In this document: positions 39,535-48,255 of the stretch, in pieces
Position numbering within the stretch: the stretch's first letter is position 1
Layout of the letters: each line of letters starts with the position of its first letter
Assembly (NCBI GenBank): GCA_034659475.1
Contig: JAYEHK010000047.1
Location: forward strand, 1 to 53,722
Reading direction: 5' to 3'
From: JAYEHK01 sp034659475
Lineage (GTDB): Bacteria > Bacillota > Syntrophomonadia > Syntrophomonadales > Syntrophomonadaceae
DNA: 53,722 nt
Translations under genes and position numbers: made by a program
Notes under the pieces: generated by a model
Seen by the model: the letters and a program-made list of their open reading frames with translations, nothing else
The model's database searches: none
What the model was told of the DNA's origin: nothing

Positions 39535-40574
39535 ATCAGTCCTATAAATGCTGATAAATCTATCCAACGCACCAGTTTTTTCCCTAGAGACACCTTGAAG
39601 GAATAGGTGCAGGCCTGTTGTTGCTTGGCTTCTTCTGAATAAGGCAAAGAATTCTGCAATTTCCCAGCAGGGAACAAAGGAACAAAAGCCATAAAAAAGG
39701 CTTCATCTTTAACTGTTTTGGCTTGCTTTGCGGTGTCAACAAATGCTATATCCAACATTGATTCAAATATATTTTGTGAGGATTGTTTGTGATTAATTAA
39801 ATCCATTAATTTTGCGGAATATTCAGGCTCAATGATACGTTCACAACAGCCTGGTTCTTGCTTTATATTCCAGTATCCGAATTTGCGCTGTTCTGATAAA
39901 ACTCTTGCAACGGCAACTCCTAATTCAGTGGGGGTAATTGCTCTGGCTATGTAATCACGTCGTAGTTTGAAACGCTTAAATGCGTCTTCGTCACGTTCTA
40001 ACTTCCACCATGCAAAATACTCAAAATAGAGCCAGAAGTAACCAAGGTCGTGTCTGGCGCTTGCCAAAGGACTATTCAATTTACTCAAAGTGACTCTCTG
40101 ACCTGGTTTTTGCTGGGTCATATCGCGCAAAATGCCAGAAATACTGGCAGCGGTTTTTCTATTGTCAGTTGGTTGCAGTTCTTTCCAGCTGCATCTACAC
40201 CATAGTGCCTCCAGTAGACTGATATATTGTTCATAGGGACTCATTTGCAGGTATAGCTGATATTTGCCGATAACTAGCAGACCGGCTTTTTTGGAGGCTT
40301 TAGGATTAACTCCTGTGGTTAGCAAGTCAGCCTCCAGACCTATATGGTAAAAGAGATGCAAGAGGGGATAAGACTCCTGATCCAGGTTGGGGTTGTCCTC
40401 CTCAATACCCATTTCCATTAGCTGATTGAGGGAATAGAGGTCTTTTTTATTCAAAAGAAAGCGGGTCGCTATTAAAGGAACAAAGTGTTCCTGCAGGTAG
40501 ACCATGAACTGTTTGAAATCATGGAGTATGGGTAATTCCTGATCAATGACGAGGGAGATGTCTGAATTAGACAC
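39531..40574 (-). CDS. hypothetical protein, unknown family
   Basis: A 347-aa soluble protein, rich in aromatic residues and helices, with no motif that I recognise. It starts at GTG (MSNSDISLVIDQELPILHDF) behind AGGAGG with six-base spacing, so translation looks genuine. It converges on the frameshifted SEC-C gene and the two overlap by four bases. Placed between two SEC-C proteins, it may belong to the same functional group. No damage visible. Confidence 0.6.
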   Translation of the reverse strand: MSNSDISLVIDQELPILHDFKQFMVYLQEHFVPLIATRFLLNKKDLYSLNQLMEMGIEEDNPNLDQESYPLLHLFYHIGLEADLLTTGVNPKASKKAGLLVIGKYQLYLQMSPYEQYISLLEALWCRCSWKELQPTDNRKTAASISGILRDMTQQKPGQRVTLSKLNSPLASARHDLGYFWLYFEYFAWWKLERDEDAFKRFKLRRDYIARAITPTELGVAVARVLSEQRKFGYWNIKQEPGCCERIIEPEYSAKLMDLINHKQSSQNIFESMLDIAFVDTAKQAKTVKDEAFFMAFVPLFPAGKLQNSLPYSEEAKQQQACTYSFKVSLGKKLVRWIDLSAFIGLI

Positions 40575-40755
40575 GATAAACCTCCTGTTATTTTAATAGC
40601 AATGCTTTGCTTCTACCCGGATTAAGGTCCGGGACGGGTACTTAAGAGTTGTCATTTATTATTGTTTATATTATTGTTTATATTAGTGTAAGTTTTATCA
40701 TACTTACTTCTATTTTAACTCACTTTGTGTATATTATGGGGGTTATAATTTGACT

Positions 40756-40977
40756 ATGCTGTATTATCTGGGAGGGAAAAAGTTTGGATTTAAACAATTC
40801 TCGAAATCTGGTCGCTATGGTGGAATGGGGGCCCAACAAGGGGACGTTCGTATTTTGTTGGTCTTTGATTCAAGGCATGGAAAAGGAAAAACGAAACGAG
40901 ATATTGAGAAAAATAAAGAGGAATTGAAGAGGTTGAAGGAATTTCTGGATGGTATTGACTTTCCTTCTTGTCTATGA
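40756..40977 (+). CDS. short hypothetical ORF, possibly a gene fragment
   Basis: A 73-aa basic ORF (MLYYLGGKKFGFKQFSKSGR...FLDGIDFPSCL). The charged stretch GKGKTKRDIEKNKEELKRLKEF resembles the helical part of some IS4-type transposases, but the match is weak. A G-rich stretch precedes the start at poor spacing. 40575-40750 holds only a short ATTATTGTTTAT tandem repeat (40656-40682). Could be a relic. Confidence 0.3.
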   Translation: MLYYLGGKKFGFKQFSKSGRYGGMGAQQGDVRILLVFDSRHGKGKTKRDIEKNKEELKRLKEFLDGIDFPSCL

Positions 40978-41158
40978 GAATATAATGCGATTATAACTTC
41001 TCAAGGAATCGTATTAATAAAAGGAAGATAATTTATTGGATATTGTTATCGTTGTATCAATCGTGACTAAAGAAACCAATATATGTGAAGAATGATCAGT
41101 GATTTAGGGAAATCATTCTCTTAAGTTACTTTCACAAAACATGAAGGTAGGTTTAAAC

Positions 41159-43438
41159 ATGGTGGCAAAGAAAAAAATAAAAAAAAATGATCCCTGTCCC
41201 TGTGGGAGCGGGAAAAAGTATCGTGATTGCTGTGGGATGGATGCGAATCGGGTTAAACTGGATGAAATGGATACCTTGGAATTTGAAATAGCCTTTGATC
41301 GGATGCTGGAAATGCAGCAGGCATTACGGCAGCACTTGATGTTGCCTGAGTTGTATGCGTATGAGGAAGAGGCTAGAGAGGCCTTTGAGACGGTATTGGC
41401 TGAAGACGATGAAGACTTTTTTGATGTGTATGAGGATCTCTTCTGGGATTGGTTCTGTTTTGATTATGTGCCCGAAGGCGGTGCGAGCAACCTGGCCAGT
41501 CGGTATCTCTGGAGTGCGAAACTAGCAGGAGAGCAACGCAAACTTCTGCAGGCGATGATCGATTCTTCTATGGGGCTTTATCGTTTGGTCAATCAGGCAG
41601 ATGGGCTCTGGTTGCTTGAGGACTTGCTCGGAGGGCAGCTGCAGGTTGCCTATGCGGGAGAACCCATTCAAGGCATGGAGAACGAGGTCGGAGATTGTCT
41701 GGTTTTACGGTTGTTTAAAAGCAAGGAAGGGAATCTGGTTTCGCCCTGGGACTGGTTCATTGATTCAGAGCAGATGGATTACTTAGTCTACACCCTGCAG
41801 GATCAGGCCAGGGATAGCAATTGTTCAGATATGAAGATGTTTTTGAAGCAAAACAGCCTGGTTTTTATGGAACTGCTCAATGAGGTAACAGAAGCAGCAG
41901 ATATGCCTTTCCCAACCACAATACTGTTCTTAAAGGATCGTTCCGGGGTAAACGAACGATTACAAGCAGAAGGGGCTTTCATATTAAGAATAGATGAAGA
42001 GGGATATACAACTTATCGCTGGAGCTCTGAAGAAAATTATCCCAATATCCTGGCCGTAGGGGAACAACACGTATTGATGATGTCCTATGATGAGCAGGAT
42101 TTGGAATCTGGGAAAAAGTTATTTAATCGCTGTTGTGATGATTACATTACGGACGAACCAGTGCCGGTTCAGGATGCTGACACCATGGCAAAGCTTGTTT
42201 TTCCCTTTATACAGGAATGTGCTGTTTACGAAATGGTGTTTGCTGCACTGGAAGAAGAACTGGGAATGTCTCCAAAAGAAGCAGTTAATGACCCCTGGGG
42301 CAGGTACCAGACAGAAGAGATTCTGCATCAACTGGAATATTTGTCAGAAGGGTATTTTGAGGGCTTGGATGAAGGATTAACGGTTGAGACGGAACTGGGT
42401 GAGAATTACTTTATGGATACAGCCAGACGATTACTGGGGATTGGTACCATGGAGGAAGACCAACCTTTTATGCTGGTGCCCGAGGTTATTGAGGATATGA
42501 TAGGCATTGGCAGAATTGATAACAGCGTTCGGGTTGATCCGGACCGTTATAACTGGTCACGTCCTGTCTATGTGGAGACCGGTCGTTTGATTTTTGAAGC
42601 AGTGAAAAACGATTGTGACGAAAGGCAGATCAGCCTGCTCCTGCATGCCTGGGACGAGTATTCCGGGGTGTATCTGCCGACCGTTGATGAACCGGCAGTC
42701 TATGCGGAAGCCCTGTTAGAAGCATTTCTTGAGGTGTTGGGAGTTGATGACGATACGCTGGGATTACTCTTTCGGGATCAGCAGTTTGATTATGACCAGG
42801 CAAGGATGCTGGAGGTCAGTCAGATGATGAAAGCTTATTTTGAGATGTGCCCGATGAGCCTGGATTATTTAGAAGAATCTCTGGTCTGGGATGAAATGAA
42901 GCTGGAGGAACAGGTCTTCGTGATGATGGATATGTGTGATGTTGTGGCGAAATATGCGGCTGAAGAAGCTCCGGCCGAGGCGTATACAGGTTACACGAAA
43001 AGCTTTTTAATGATCCTGCAATCCAGGGATGTAGAAGTCAGTGCCGAAAAAGATCAAAGACTGCTTAATGATATAGAAGAGATGTTTAAAGCATGGCTGG
43101 CCATTGATGTTCGTGAAGAAGGCCAGGTTAGCTACCTGGAAAGATATCAGATCCACCATAGCGATCTCCTGACGGAAGTGGAAAAAAAGGCCATGCTGAT
43201 GTTGGGCAACAGTCAATTGAGGTTGATGCAGGTGGAAACGCTTGATACTTACGACTCCGATGAAGTCTGTATTCAGGGGATTGATATGGATACACAGGAA
43301 AAAATCAAGGTTTTGCTATTTGACATCGTAAATAATGAACCCTGGTTTGTAGGGTGTACTGTTATGCTGCGAACGTATCAATTGGATGATAACCTGGTAG
43401 GCTGGGAACCCATATTAATGTCTGACGAAGGTTTATAA
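41159..43438 (+). CDS. large SEC-C domain protein, unknown function
   Basis: A 759-aa acidic protein. Its N-terminus is a SEC-C zinc motif (KKNDPCPCGSGKKYRDCCG), normally found at the C-terminus of SecA and on many proteins that touch ribosomes or SecB-like partners. The rest is helical and acidic with no motif that I can name. ATG at 41159 is chosen because AAGGTAGG lies seven bases upstream; an ATG 18 bases earlier lacks a site. A terminator follows at 43484. The gene is complete. Confidence 0.7.
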   Translation: MVAKKKIKKNDPCPCGSGKKYRDCCGMDANRVKLDEMDTLEFEIAFDRMLEMQQALRQHLMLPELYAYEEEAREAFETVLAEDDEDFFDVYEDLFWDWFCFDYVPEGGASNLASRYLWSAKLAGEQRKLLQAMIDSSMGLYRLVNQADGLWLLEDLLGGQLQVAYAGEPIQGMENEVGDCLVLRLFKSKEGNLVSPWDWFIDSEQMDYLVYTLQDQARDSNCSDMKMFLKQNSLVFMELLNEVTEAADMPFPTTILFLKDRSGVNERLQAEGAFILRIDEEGYTTYRWSSEENYPNILAVGEQHVLMMSYDEQDLESGKKLFNRCCDDYITDEPVPVQDADTMAKLVFPFIQECAVYEMVFAALEEELGMSPKEAVNDPWGRYQTEEILHQLEYLSEGYFEGLDEGLTVETELGENYFMDTARRLLGIGTMEEDQPFMLVPEVIEDMIGIGRIDNSVRVDPDRYNWSRPVYVETGRLIFEAVKNDCDERQISLLLHAWDEYSGVYLPTVDEPAVYAEALLEAFLEVLGVDDDTLGLLFRDQQFDYDQARMLEVSQMMKAYFEMCPMSLDYLEESLVWDEMKLEEQVFVMMDMCDVVAKYAAEEAPAEAYTGYTKSFLMILQSRDVEVSAEKDQRLLNDIEEMFKAWLAIDVREEGQVSYLERYQIHHSDLLTEVEKKAMLMLGNSQLRLMQVETLDTYDSDEVCIQGIDMDTQEKIKVLLFDIVNNEPWFVGCTVMLRTYQLDDNLVGWEPILMSDEGL

Positions 43439-43483
43439 AAAAGTGAGTCGCGGGGATTGACCCTGTGAGTTATTTATCCGAAG

Positions 43484-43520
43484 GCTCGGTCATTATTCCT
43501 AACAGGTGGCCGAGTTTTTT
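43484..43520 (+). terminator. terminator of the large SEC-C gene
   Basis: CTCGGTCA pairs with TGGCCGAG (one wobble), followed by TTTTTT. Confidence 0.75.
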
Positions 43521-43646
43521 GCTGGTTCTGTAAATGCAAACTTGATTCCACTACAAAAACCAGCGCCAATAGATGAGGGGCGATTATTGCATACTACTGA
43601 AGTTTTTTGTAAAATTTGATAAAATACGATTGAATATGGAGTAATT

Positions 43647-43886
43647 ATGGACAAGCAAAAAAAGGATCAACTGTGGGCGGAAGCGAAGCGTAAGTGCCGT
43701 CTTAGCGAAGAAGCCTTGAACATGGCAAAAGAAATGGGGTTAAACCCTAAGAGCCTGATCAAAAATATTCCTAGCCCTAAGGAGCAATGGAAAGCCCCGG
43801 TAGAAGATTGGGTGCGTGATATGTATGATGATAGGCGGGAGAAGGCCAGGGCAAAGGCTATTATGAAGGGGAAGATATCTAGATGA
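43647..43886 (+). CDS. small conserved-looking basic protein, unknown
   Basis: A 79-aa protein (MDKQKKDQLWAEAKRKCRLS...) with a helical N-terminus, a MAKEMGLNPKSLIKNIPSPKEQWK segment and a basic tail. ATG behind GGAG. The pattern EEALNMAKEMGLNPKSL recalls small proteins often linked to SEC-C genes, which fits the location, but the role is unknown. Confidence 0.55.
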   Translation: MDKQKKDQLWAEAKRKCRLSEEALNMAKEMGLNPKSLIKNIPSPKEQWKAPVEDWVRDMYDDRREKARAKAIMKGKISR

Positions 43887-44056
43887 GAGATGTATGTTTC
43901 ATACCAAGGTGGCATCTGACATTATGGTGAAAAATTCTTGGGATGTTGGTAGAACAGGCAGAAGAACAACTGTTCCTCTGCCTGCGATTATTGAAAGGAA
44001 GAAATTATCGTTGCTTCTTTAAAAACCCACAAAAATAACCAAGGCAATTCCTGACC

Positions 44057-44749
44057 TTATTTAACTTTAAAGGGTGGTTCCGTTGTCCAGGGATAGAAAT
44101 CGGGCATGCCTGTGTGCGGACTCATCGTATAATTGGGTTGCCGTTTTTCCAGGAAAGCAGTTATACCTTCCTGCGCATCCGGTTGCTGACCAGCCCAGTG
44201 GAATCCTTTTGATTCTAGGCGGTGGGGTGCCATGGGATGATCTTCTCCTAACATGGTCCACAGCAACTACCGGGTAAGTGCAACAGATACGGGTGCACTG
44301 TTTTGGGCAATCTCCAGGGCAATAGTCCGTGCTGCAGGTAACACTTCTTCCGGAGGCACCACCTTACTCACCAAGCCTTTATCAAAGGCTTCCTGGGCGA
44401 AAAAGACTCGGCCTGTCATAGCCCATTCCAGCGCCTGACTAATCCCTACGATCCGGGGTAAAATCCAGGAACTGCAGGCATCAAGCAGAACACCCCGGCG
44501 TTCATCTTCAGCAATTGCGGTGTAATCAAAACTGGCGCTACTATCGCCCAGATCCATCCCCGCACAAAAGGCCCGCCCTTCTCCAGTGACGATTATGGCC
44601 CTGATATTGTCATCAGCATCGGCATGATCAAAAGCATCGATCATTTCTGCACGCAATATCTCGGTATAGGCATTTAATCTGTCCGGTCGGTTGAGTGTAA
44701 TCGTCAAAATCCTGTCTTCAACCTCATACTTTATCTGTTGGTAATCCAT
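44057..44749 (-). pseudogene. crotonase-family (enoyl-CoA hydratase-like) pseudogene
   Basis: The 5' part (MDYQQIKYEVEDRILTITLN...AFCAGMDLGD) and 3' part (WILPRIVGISQALEWAMTGR..., ending DFYPWTTEPPFKVK) are typical of enoyl-CoA hydratases. An in-frame deletion at ...ERRGVLLDACSS removes about 45 residues holding the second oxyanion-hole segment and a catalytic acidic residue. In addition a TAG at 44267-44269 replaces the Gln of TRQLLWTMLG, again a CAG-to-TAG change. Start ATG 44749 behind GGGAGGG. Confidence 0.8.
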
Positions 44750-44950
44750 TAAAATCCCTCCCATTTAAATATTAAATTGTCATATAGTTATTCCCTGTGG
44801 GAGTGTTTGGACATAGGTTTATTGATGTTTTTTATTGTGTCTTGACAAGACATTGTGACCTCATAGTATGAGCGTTGAAAGGTGTTGTGGTTAGATGATC
44901 GTAATGTGTTCTATTGTAAAAAATGAAGTAATGGGTAATAGATAGAAACC

Positions 44951-44975
44951 TGACAAAAGGACCGTCCCCATGTCA
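44951..44975. repeat. REP-like palindrome
   Basis: TGACA-AAAGGACCGTCCCCA-TGTCA, with the same core as the palindrome beside the Y1 transposase at 1018. Possible off-site copy moved by that enzyme. Otherwise 44765-45065 shows no gene. Confidence 0.5.
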
Positions 44976-45071
44976 TCTCAACCGCATTGGCAGAAAATTT
45001 AAAGAGGATAGCCAATATGGCATCCTCTTTAAATTAAGCATTTTTCTCTAATTTTGGGAGAAATAAATTAG

Positions 45072-46191
45072 TTATTTCTCAACAATCTTAAATTGCAAGA
45101 CATCCTCACTGTTACTGCTTAAGTCCTGTACGGCGTGCTGCACCTGCGTGGTAAGCTCTTGTATGTGTGTAACTGCGGAGGAGGAATCCTCCGCTAATTT
45201 ACGTACTTCATCTGCAACAACTGCAAAGCCCCGTCCCTGTTCACCTGCTCTTGCTGCTTCAATAGCGGCATTCAATGCCAGCAGGTTGGTTTGATCCGCA
45301 ATCCCGGCGATGTTTTGTGCCAGATCGGAGATTTCTTCCACTACCCGAGCCTCTTTCATGGCAGATTGCACCTTCTGCTGGATGCTCGCATACAGGCTGG
45401 TGGTTTCATTTTTGGCCTTGGCTGCGTCTTCTTGTACTTTGAGAGCTCTCTTTTCTATTTCCTGTGCCTTGGTCACTTCGTCTGCCATTTCCTGATTGAT
45501 CTCCGTAAACACAGCCTGCATCTCCTGGCTGGAAGCAGTCATTTCTTCCGTTGAAGCAGAGATTTCCTCCATGCCGGCAGCTATTTCTTCTGTGGATGCG
45601 GAGACTTCCTGCATACTCGAGGCGATGTTTTGGCCCTGGGCGGAGAGTTCTTGACTGGCAGCAGCATTTTACTGGGTTAAATCTGCAATTTTCCGAATGG
45701 TCCTGCTTAGATTCTGATTGATGGCATTAAAAGCTCTGGAAAGACCTCCGATTTCATCCTGGCGACCTGTCCAGTCCTCGTCCAAAATCCTGGTAAAAAT
45801 ACCCTGTGCAAGTTCTCCTTCGGCCTGCTGAGTAGCAATTGCGATCGGTTGACCGATCCTGCGTCCGATAACATAAGCAAGACCCAGGCCCAGAAGTGCC
45901 AAGAGCAATGTGACTATGAACAAGATGTTTCTCAAGGCAGTAATCCCTGCAAAGGCTTCTGTTTTATCCATCGTTACTGCTAATGACCAATCAGTGCCGG
46001 GGATAGGACTATAGGCGAGGAATCTATCATGTCCTTCAAAGCTATACTTTCCTACACTGCTCTCACCAGCGATCATTTATTGCGTTCACTGTATTCCCTG
46101 ACACGCTAATACTGATGAAACCCAGACCGCCACAGACCAGAATGATCAGAACACCAAAGGTAATCATTAATCGATTCGATATACTTTTCAT
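45072..46191 (-). pseudogene. methyl-accepting chemotaxis protein, multiply disrupted
   Basis: The start ATG 46191 (behind GAGGAGG) encodes MKSISNRLMITFGVLIILVC, a first membrane helix, and hits TGA after about 45 codons. A large part of the sensor domain is missing. A frame resumes at IAGESSVGKYSFEGHDRFLA, the second dCache-like part, then helix two and HAMP. A TAA at 45669 follows IADLTQ. The signalling domain continues as NAAASQELSAQG...MQEVSASTEE...LALNAAIEAARAGEQGRGFA. The C-terminus ends early (LQFKIVEK). At least three lesions, so non-functional. Confidence 0.85.
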
Positions 46192-46489
46192 TATTCATTG
46201 CCTCCTCATTGATTTCATAGTTGCATGCGGCATTTCGCTACATCGTGAAGCTCATTGATTGATGCCAGCTAGCAAACGGTTAACGAAATTATCATAAAGC
46301 CGTTAAAGTCAACACAAAACTACTATCTTAGCTTGTGTTTGGTCAAATCGCCTGCTATTGTAATATTCAGGCAAAATTCGACTATGAATATTACAATACA
46401 CGAATATTCAGCAAAGAGCAATACGCAGGGGAGCCCTCCATGGCCGCAGGCCATACTTAATGAGCACACGCAACCACTGATGAAAAGAG

Positions 46490-46702
46490 GTGAGGGGTGA
46501 GGGGTTAGGGGTTAGGCGCTATGCGCCAGGCATTGCCCTTACTCCTCACCCCTGACCCCTTACAAAAAAGGTCTGCGTAAGTCCAATAGGTCCGCGTAGT
46601 CTGCGTCTATTAAAAATCTATTTTCTTACTAACCCACTTCAACGTTCCAACTGTCCAACTAATAATTCCGCTTATATTCAACCTATTTTCTAACTAATCT
46701 AA
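46490..46702 (+). repeat. dispersed intergenic repeat, copy 2, with a GGGGTTA-rich palindrome
   Basis: 46490-46562 is a large imperfect palindrome, GGTGAGGGGTGAGGGGTTAG... against CTCCTCACCCCTGACCCCTT, with GGCGC-TAT-GCGCC at its centre. 46566-46702 repeats the blocks of 5398-5500, including CCACTTCAACGTTCCAACTG. 46703-46850 shows no gene. Confidence 0.7.
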
Positions 46703-46902
46703 CTTTATCCCTGAAATACAGAGGAAAATAGTGTATTGTAGCGAAATTCTTTTGTAGTTAGATTAATTTATTGAAATATCTGCTGCATTTGTAGGGGATT
46801 CATATGGGGTGAAACCGACGGTGCTTTCTATCTGTTGGATGCGCTCCGCTAAATATGCAGGTACGGTTATGGATTAGAACCAGTAACAAGGGGGGGCGAC
46901 TG

Positions 46903-48255
46903 ATGACGGAAAAAGTACGTTTTATTCATGCGGCAGATATGCATCTGGGCAGCATCTTAAGTGTGGCCTGTGAGGGTATGCCACATCATATGGAGGAGAG
47001 ATTTCAGGATGCTGTATTTGAAGCCTACAGGCGTATCTGTAAGGCAGCGATTGATTACAAAGTTAACTTTTTGGTTCTGTCGGGGGACGTATATGAGGGG
47101 GAAATGCGTTCTGTAAAAGCAGATCAAGTCTTTGTGGAGCAGTGTCAGGAATTAGAAAAACAAGGGATTTCCGTGTTTGTCATTGCGGGTAATCATGATC
47201 CATTGAATAGCAGGATTGGGGGTCAATATTATGTGTTGCCCGGTAATGTGTACTATTTCGATAGTGAGGAAGTGAAGGTAGAGGAAATCCAGGATGAGGA
47301 AAGCCATCTCATTGCACGTATACTGGGTCAATCTTACCGGACAAAAGCAGAGTCCAGGAAGATGTACAGTTCCTATACCCCGCCTGATGCTGATGTACCC
47401 AACATTGGGCTTTTACATAGTCAACTGGACCCAAATAATCGCTCTTACGTGCCCTGCTCCCTGGGTGATTTGCTGTCCAAAAAGGACATTCACTATTGGG
47501 CCCTGGGGCATATACATAAATGCAGGATTCTTAATGAACAGAATCCGGTGGTCGCCTATCCGGGTATTCCGCAGGGCAGAGATTTTGGGGAGGAAAAGGT
47601 GGGGGGATGCCTGCTGGTAGATCTATATGCCAGTGATAAAATAGAGCTTTCTTTCCTGCCAACATCTCCATTGATATGGTACAGAATTGAGGTCGATATT
47701 GGTGCTGATCCGGCGAATAGCCCTGGGAATCTAGAGGATGTAAAGAACCTGATCATAAAGGCGGGTGAAGAATTTTTATCCAGAGAAATGGACATCCCAG
47801 AAGGGCTAAGTGTACCTGCTGAATGGACCTCGGGTATCGTTGAGGGATACATCGTGCAGTGGATTCTGTGCGGGCGGGGTGAGATTCATGAACTGTTGAA
47901 TGAAGATGAAGAGGTAGCTGATAATCTTACTTCCGAGTTGCGCCGTCATTTTAAAGATCAGCAGCCGTTTATTTGGACGGATTCGGTGGTGGTTCGGACA
48001 TTGCCTGACCTGCCTGCGCTGTCAGCGTTTAAGAACATGAGCGGTATTGGACAGGAGATCGAGAATGTCTTGCAAAGCGAGGAATTTCGAGATCGGGTGC
48101 AAAAAGAATTCGGAGATATCTGGGAAATGAAGATCGATCATGAAAACGTGAATGAAATCAAGTTCCAGGTGGATGAGGAGACCTACGCAGAGATCCTTAA
48201 CCAGGCTGTTAATCTGATCATCGAGAAGACCCTGGAAAGGGGGGAAGGCGCATGA
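46903..48255 (+). CDS. yhaO: YhaO-like Mre11/SbcD-type metallophosphoesterase
   Basis: A 450-aa DNA-repair exonuclease-type protein. The phosphoesterase motifs occur in order: HAADMHLGS, GDVYE, AGNHDP, LHSQLDP and LGHIHK, giving the two-metal site. ATG at 46903 (MTEKVRF) is chosen because AAGGGGGGGCGACTG precedes it; the frame extends upstream without a site. It overlaps yhaN by four bases. With YhaN it should form an Mre11-Rad50-like DNA-end processing complex. Confidence 0.85.
   Translation: MTEKVRFIHAADMHLGSILSVACEGMPHHMEERFQDAVFEAYRRICKAAIDYKVNFLVLSGDVYEGEMRSVKADQVFVEQCQELEKQGISVFVIAGNHDPLNSRIGGQYYVLPGNVYYFDSEEVKVEEIQDEESHLIARILGQSYRTKAESRKMYSSYTPPDADVPNIGLLHSQLDPNNRSYVPCSLGDLLSKKDIHYWALGHIHKCRILNEQNPVVAYPGIPQGRDFGEEKVGGCLLVDLYASDKIELSFLPTSPLIWYRIEVDIGADPANSPGNLEDVKNLIIKAGEEFLSREMDIPEGLSVPAEWTSGIVEGYIVQWILCGRGEIHELLNEDEEVADNLTSELRRHFKDQQPFIWTDSVVVRTLPDLPALSAFKNMSGIGQEIENVLQSEEFRDRVQKEFGDIWEMKIDHENVNEIKFQVDEETYAEILNQAVNLIIEKTLERGEGA

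Noticed and set aside
46490..46562. GGGGTTA-rich stretch considered as a CRISPR-like or telomere-like repeat.
   Set aside because: It is one imperfect palindrome with short tandem units, not regularly spaced repeats with spacers. I see no CRISPR array in the window.
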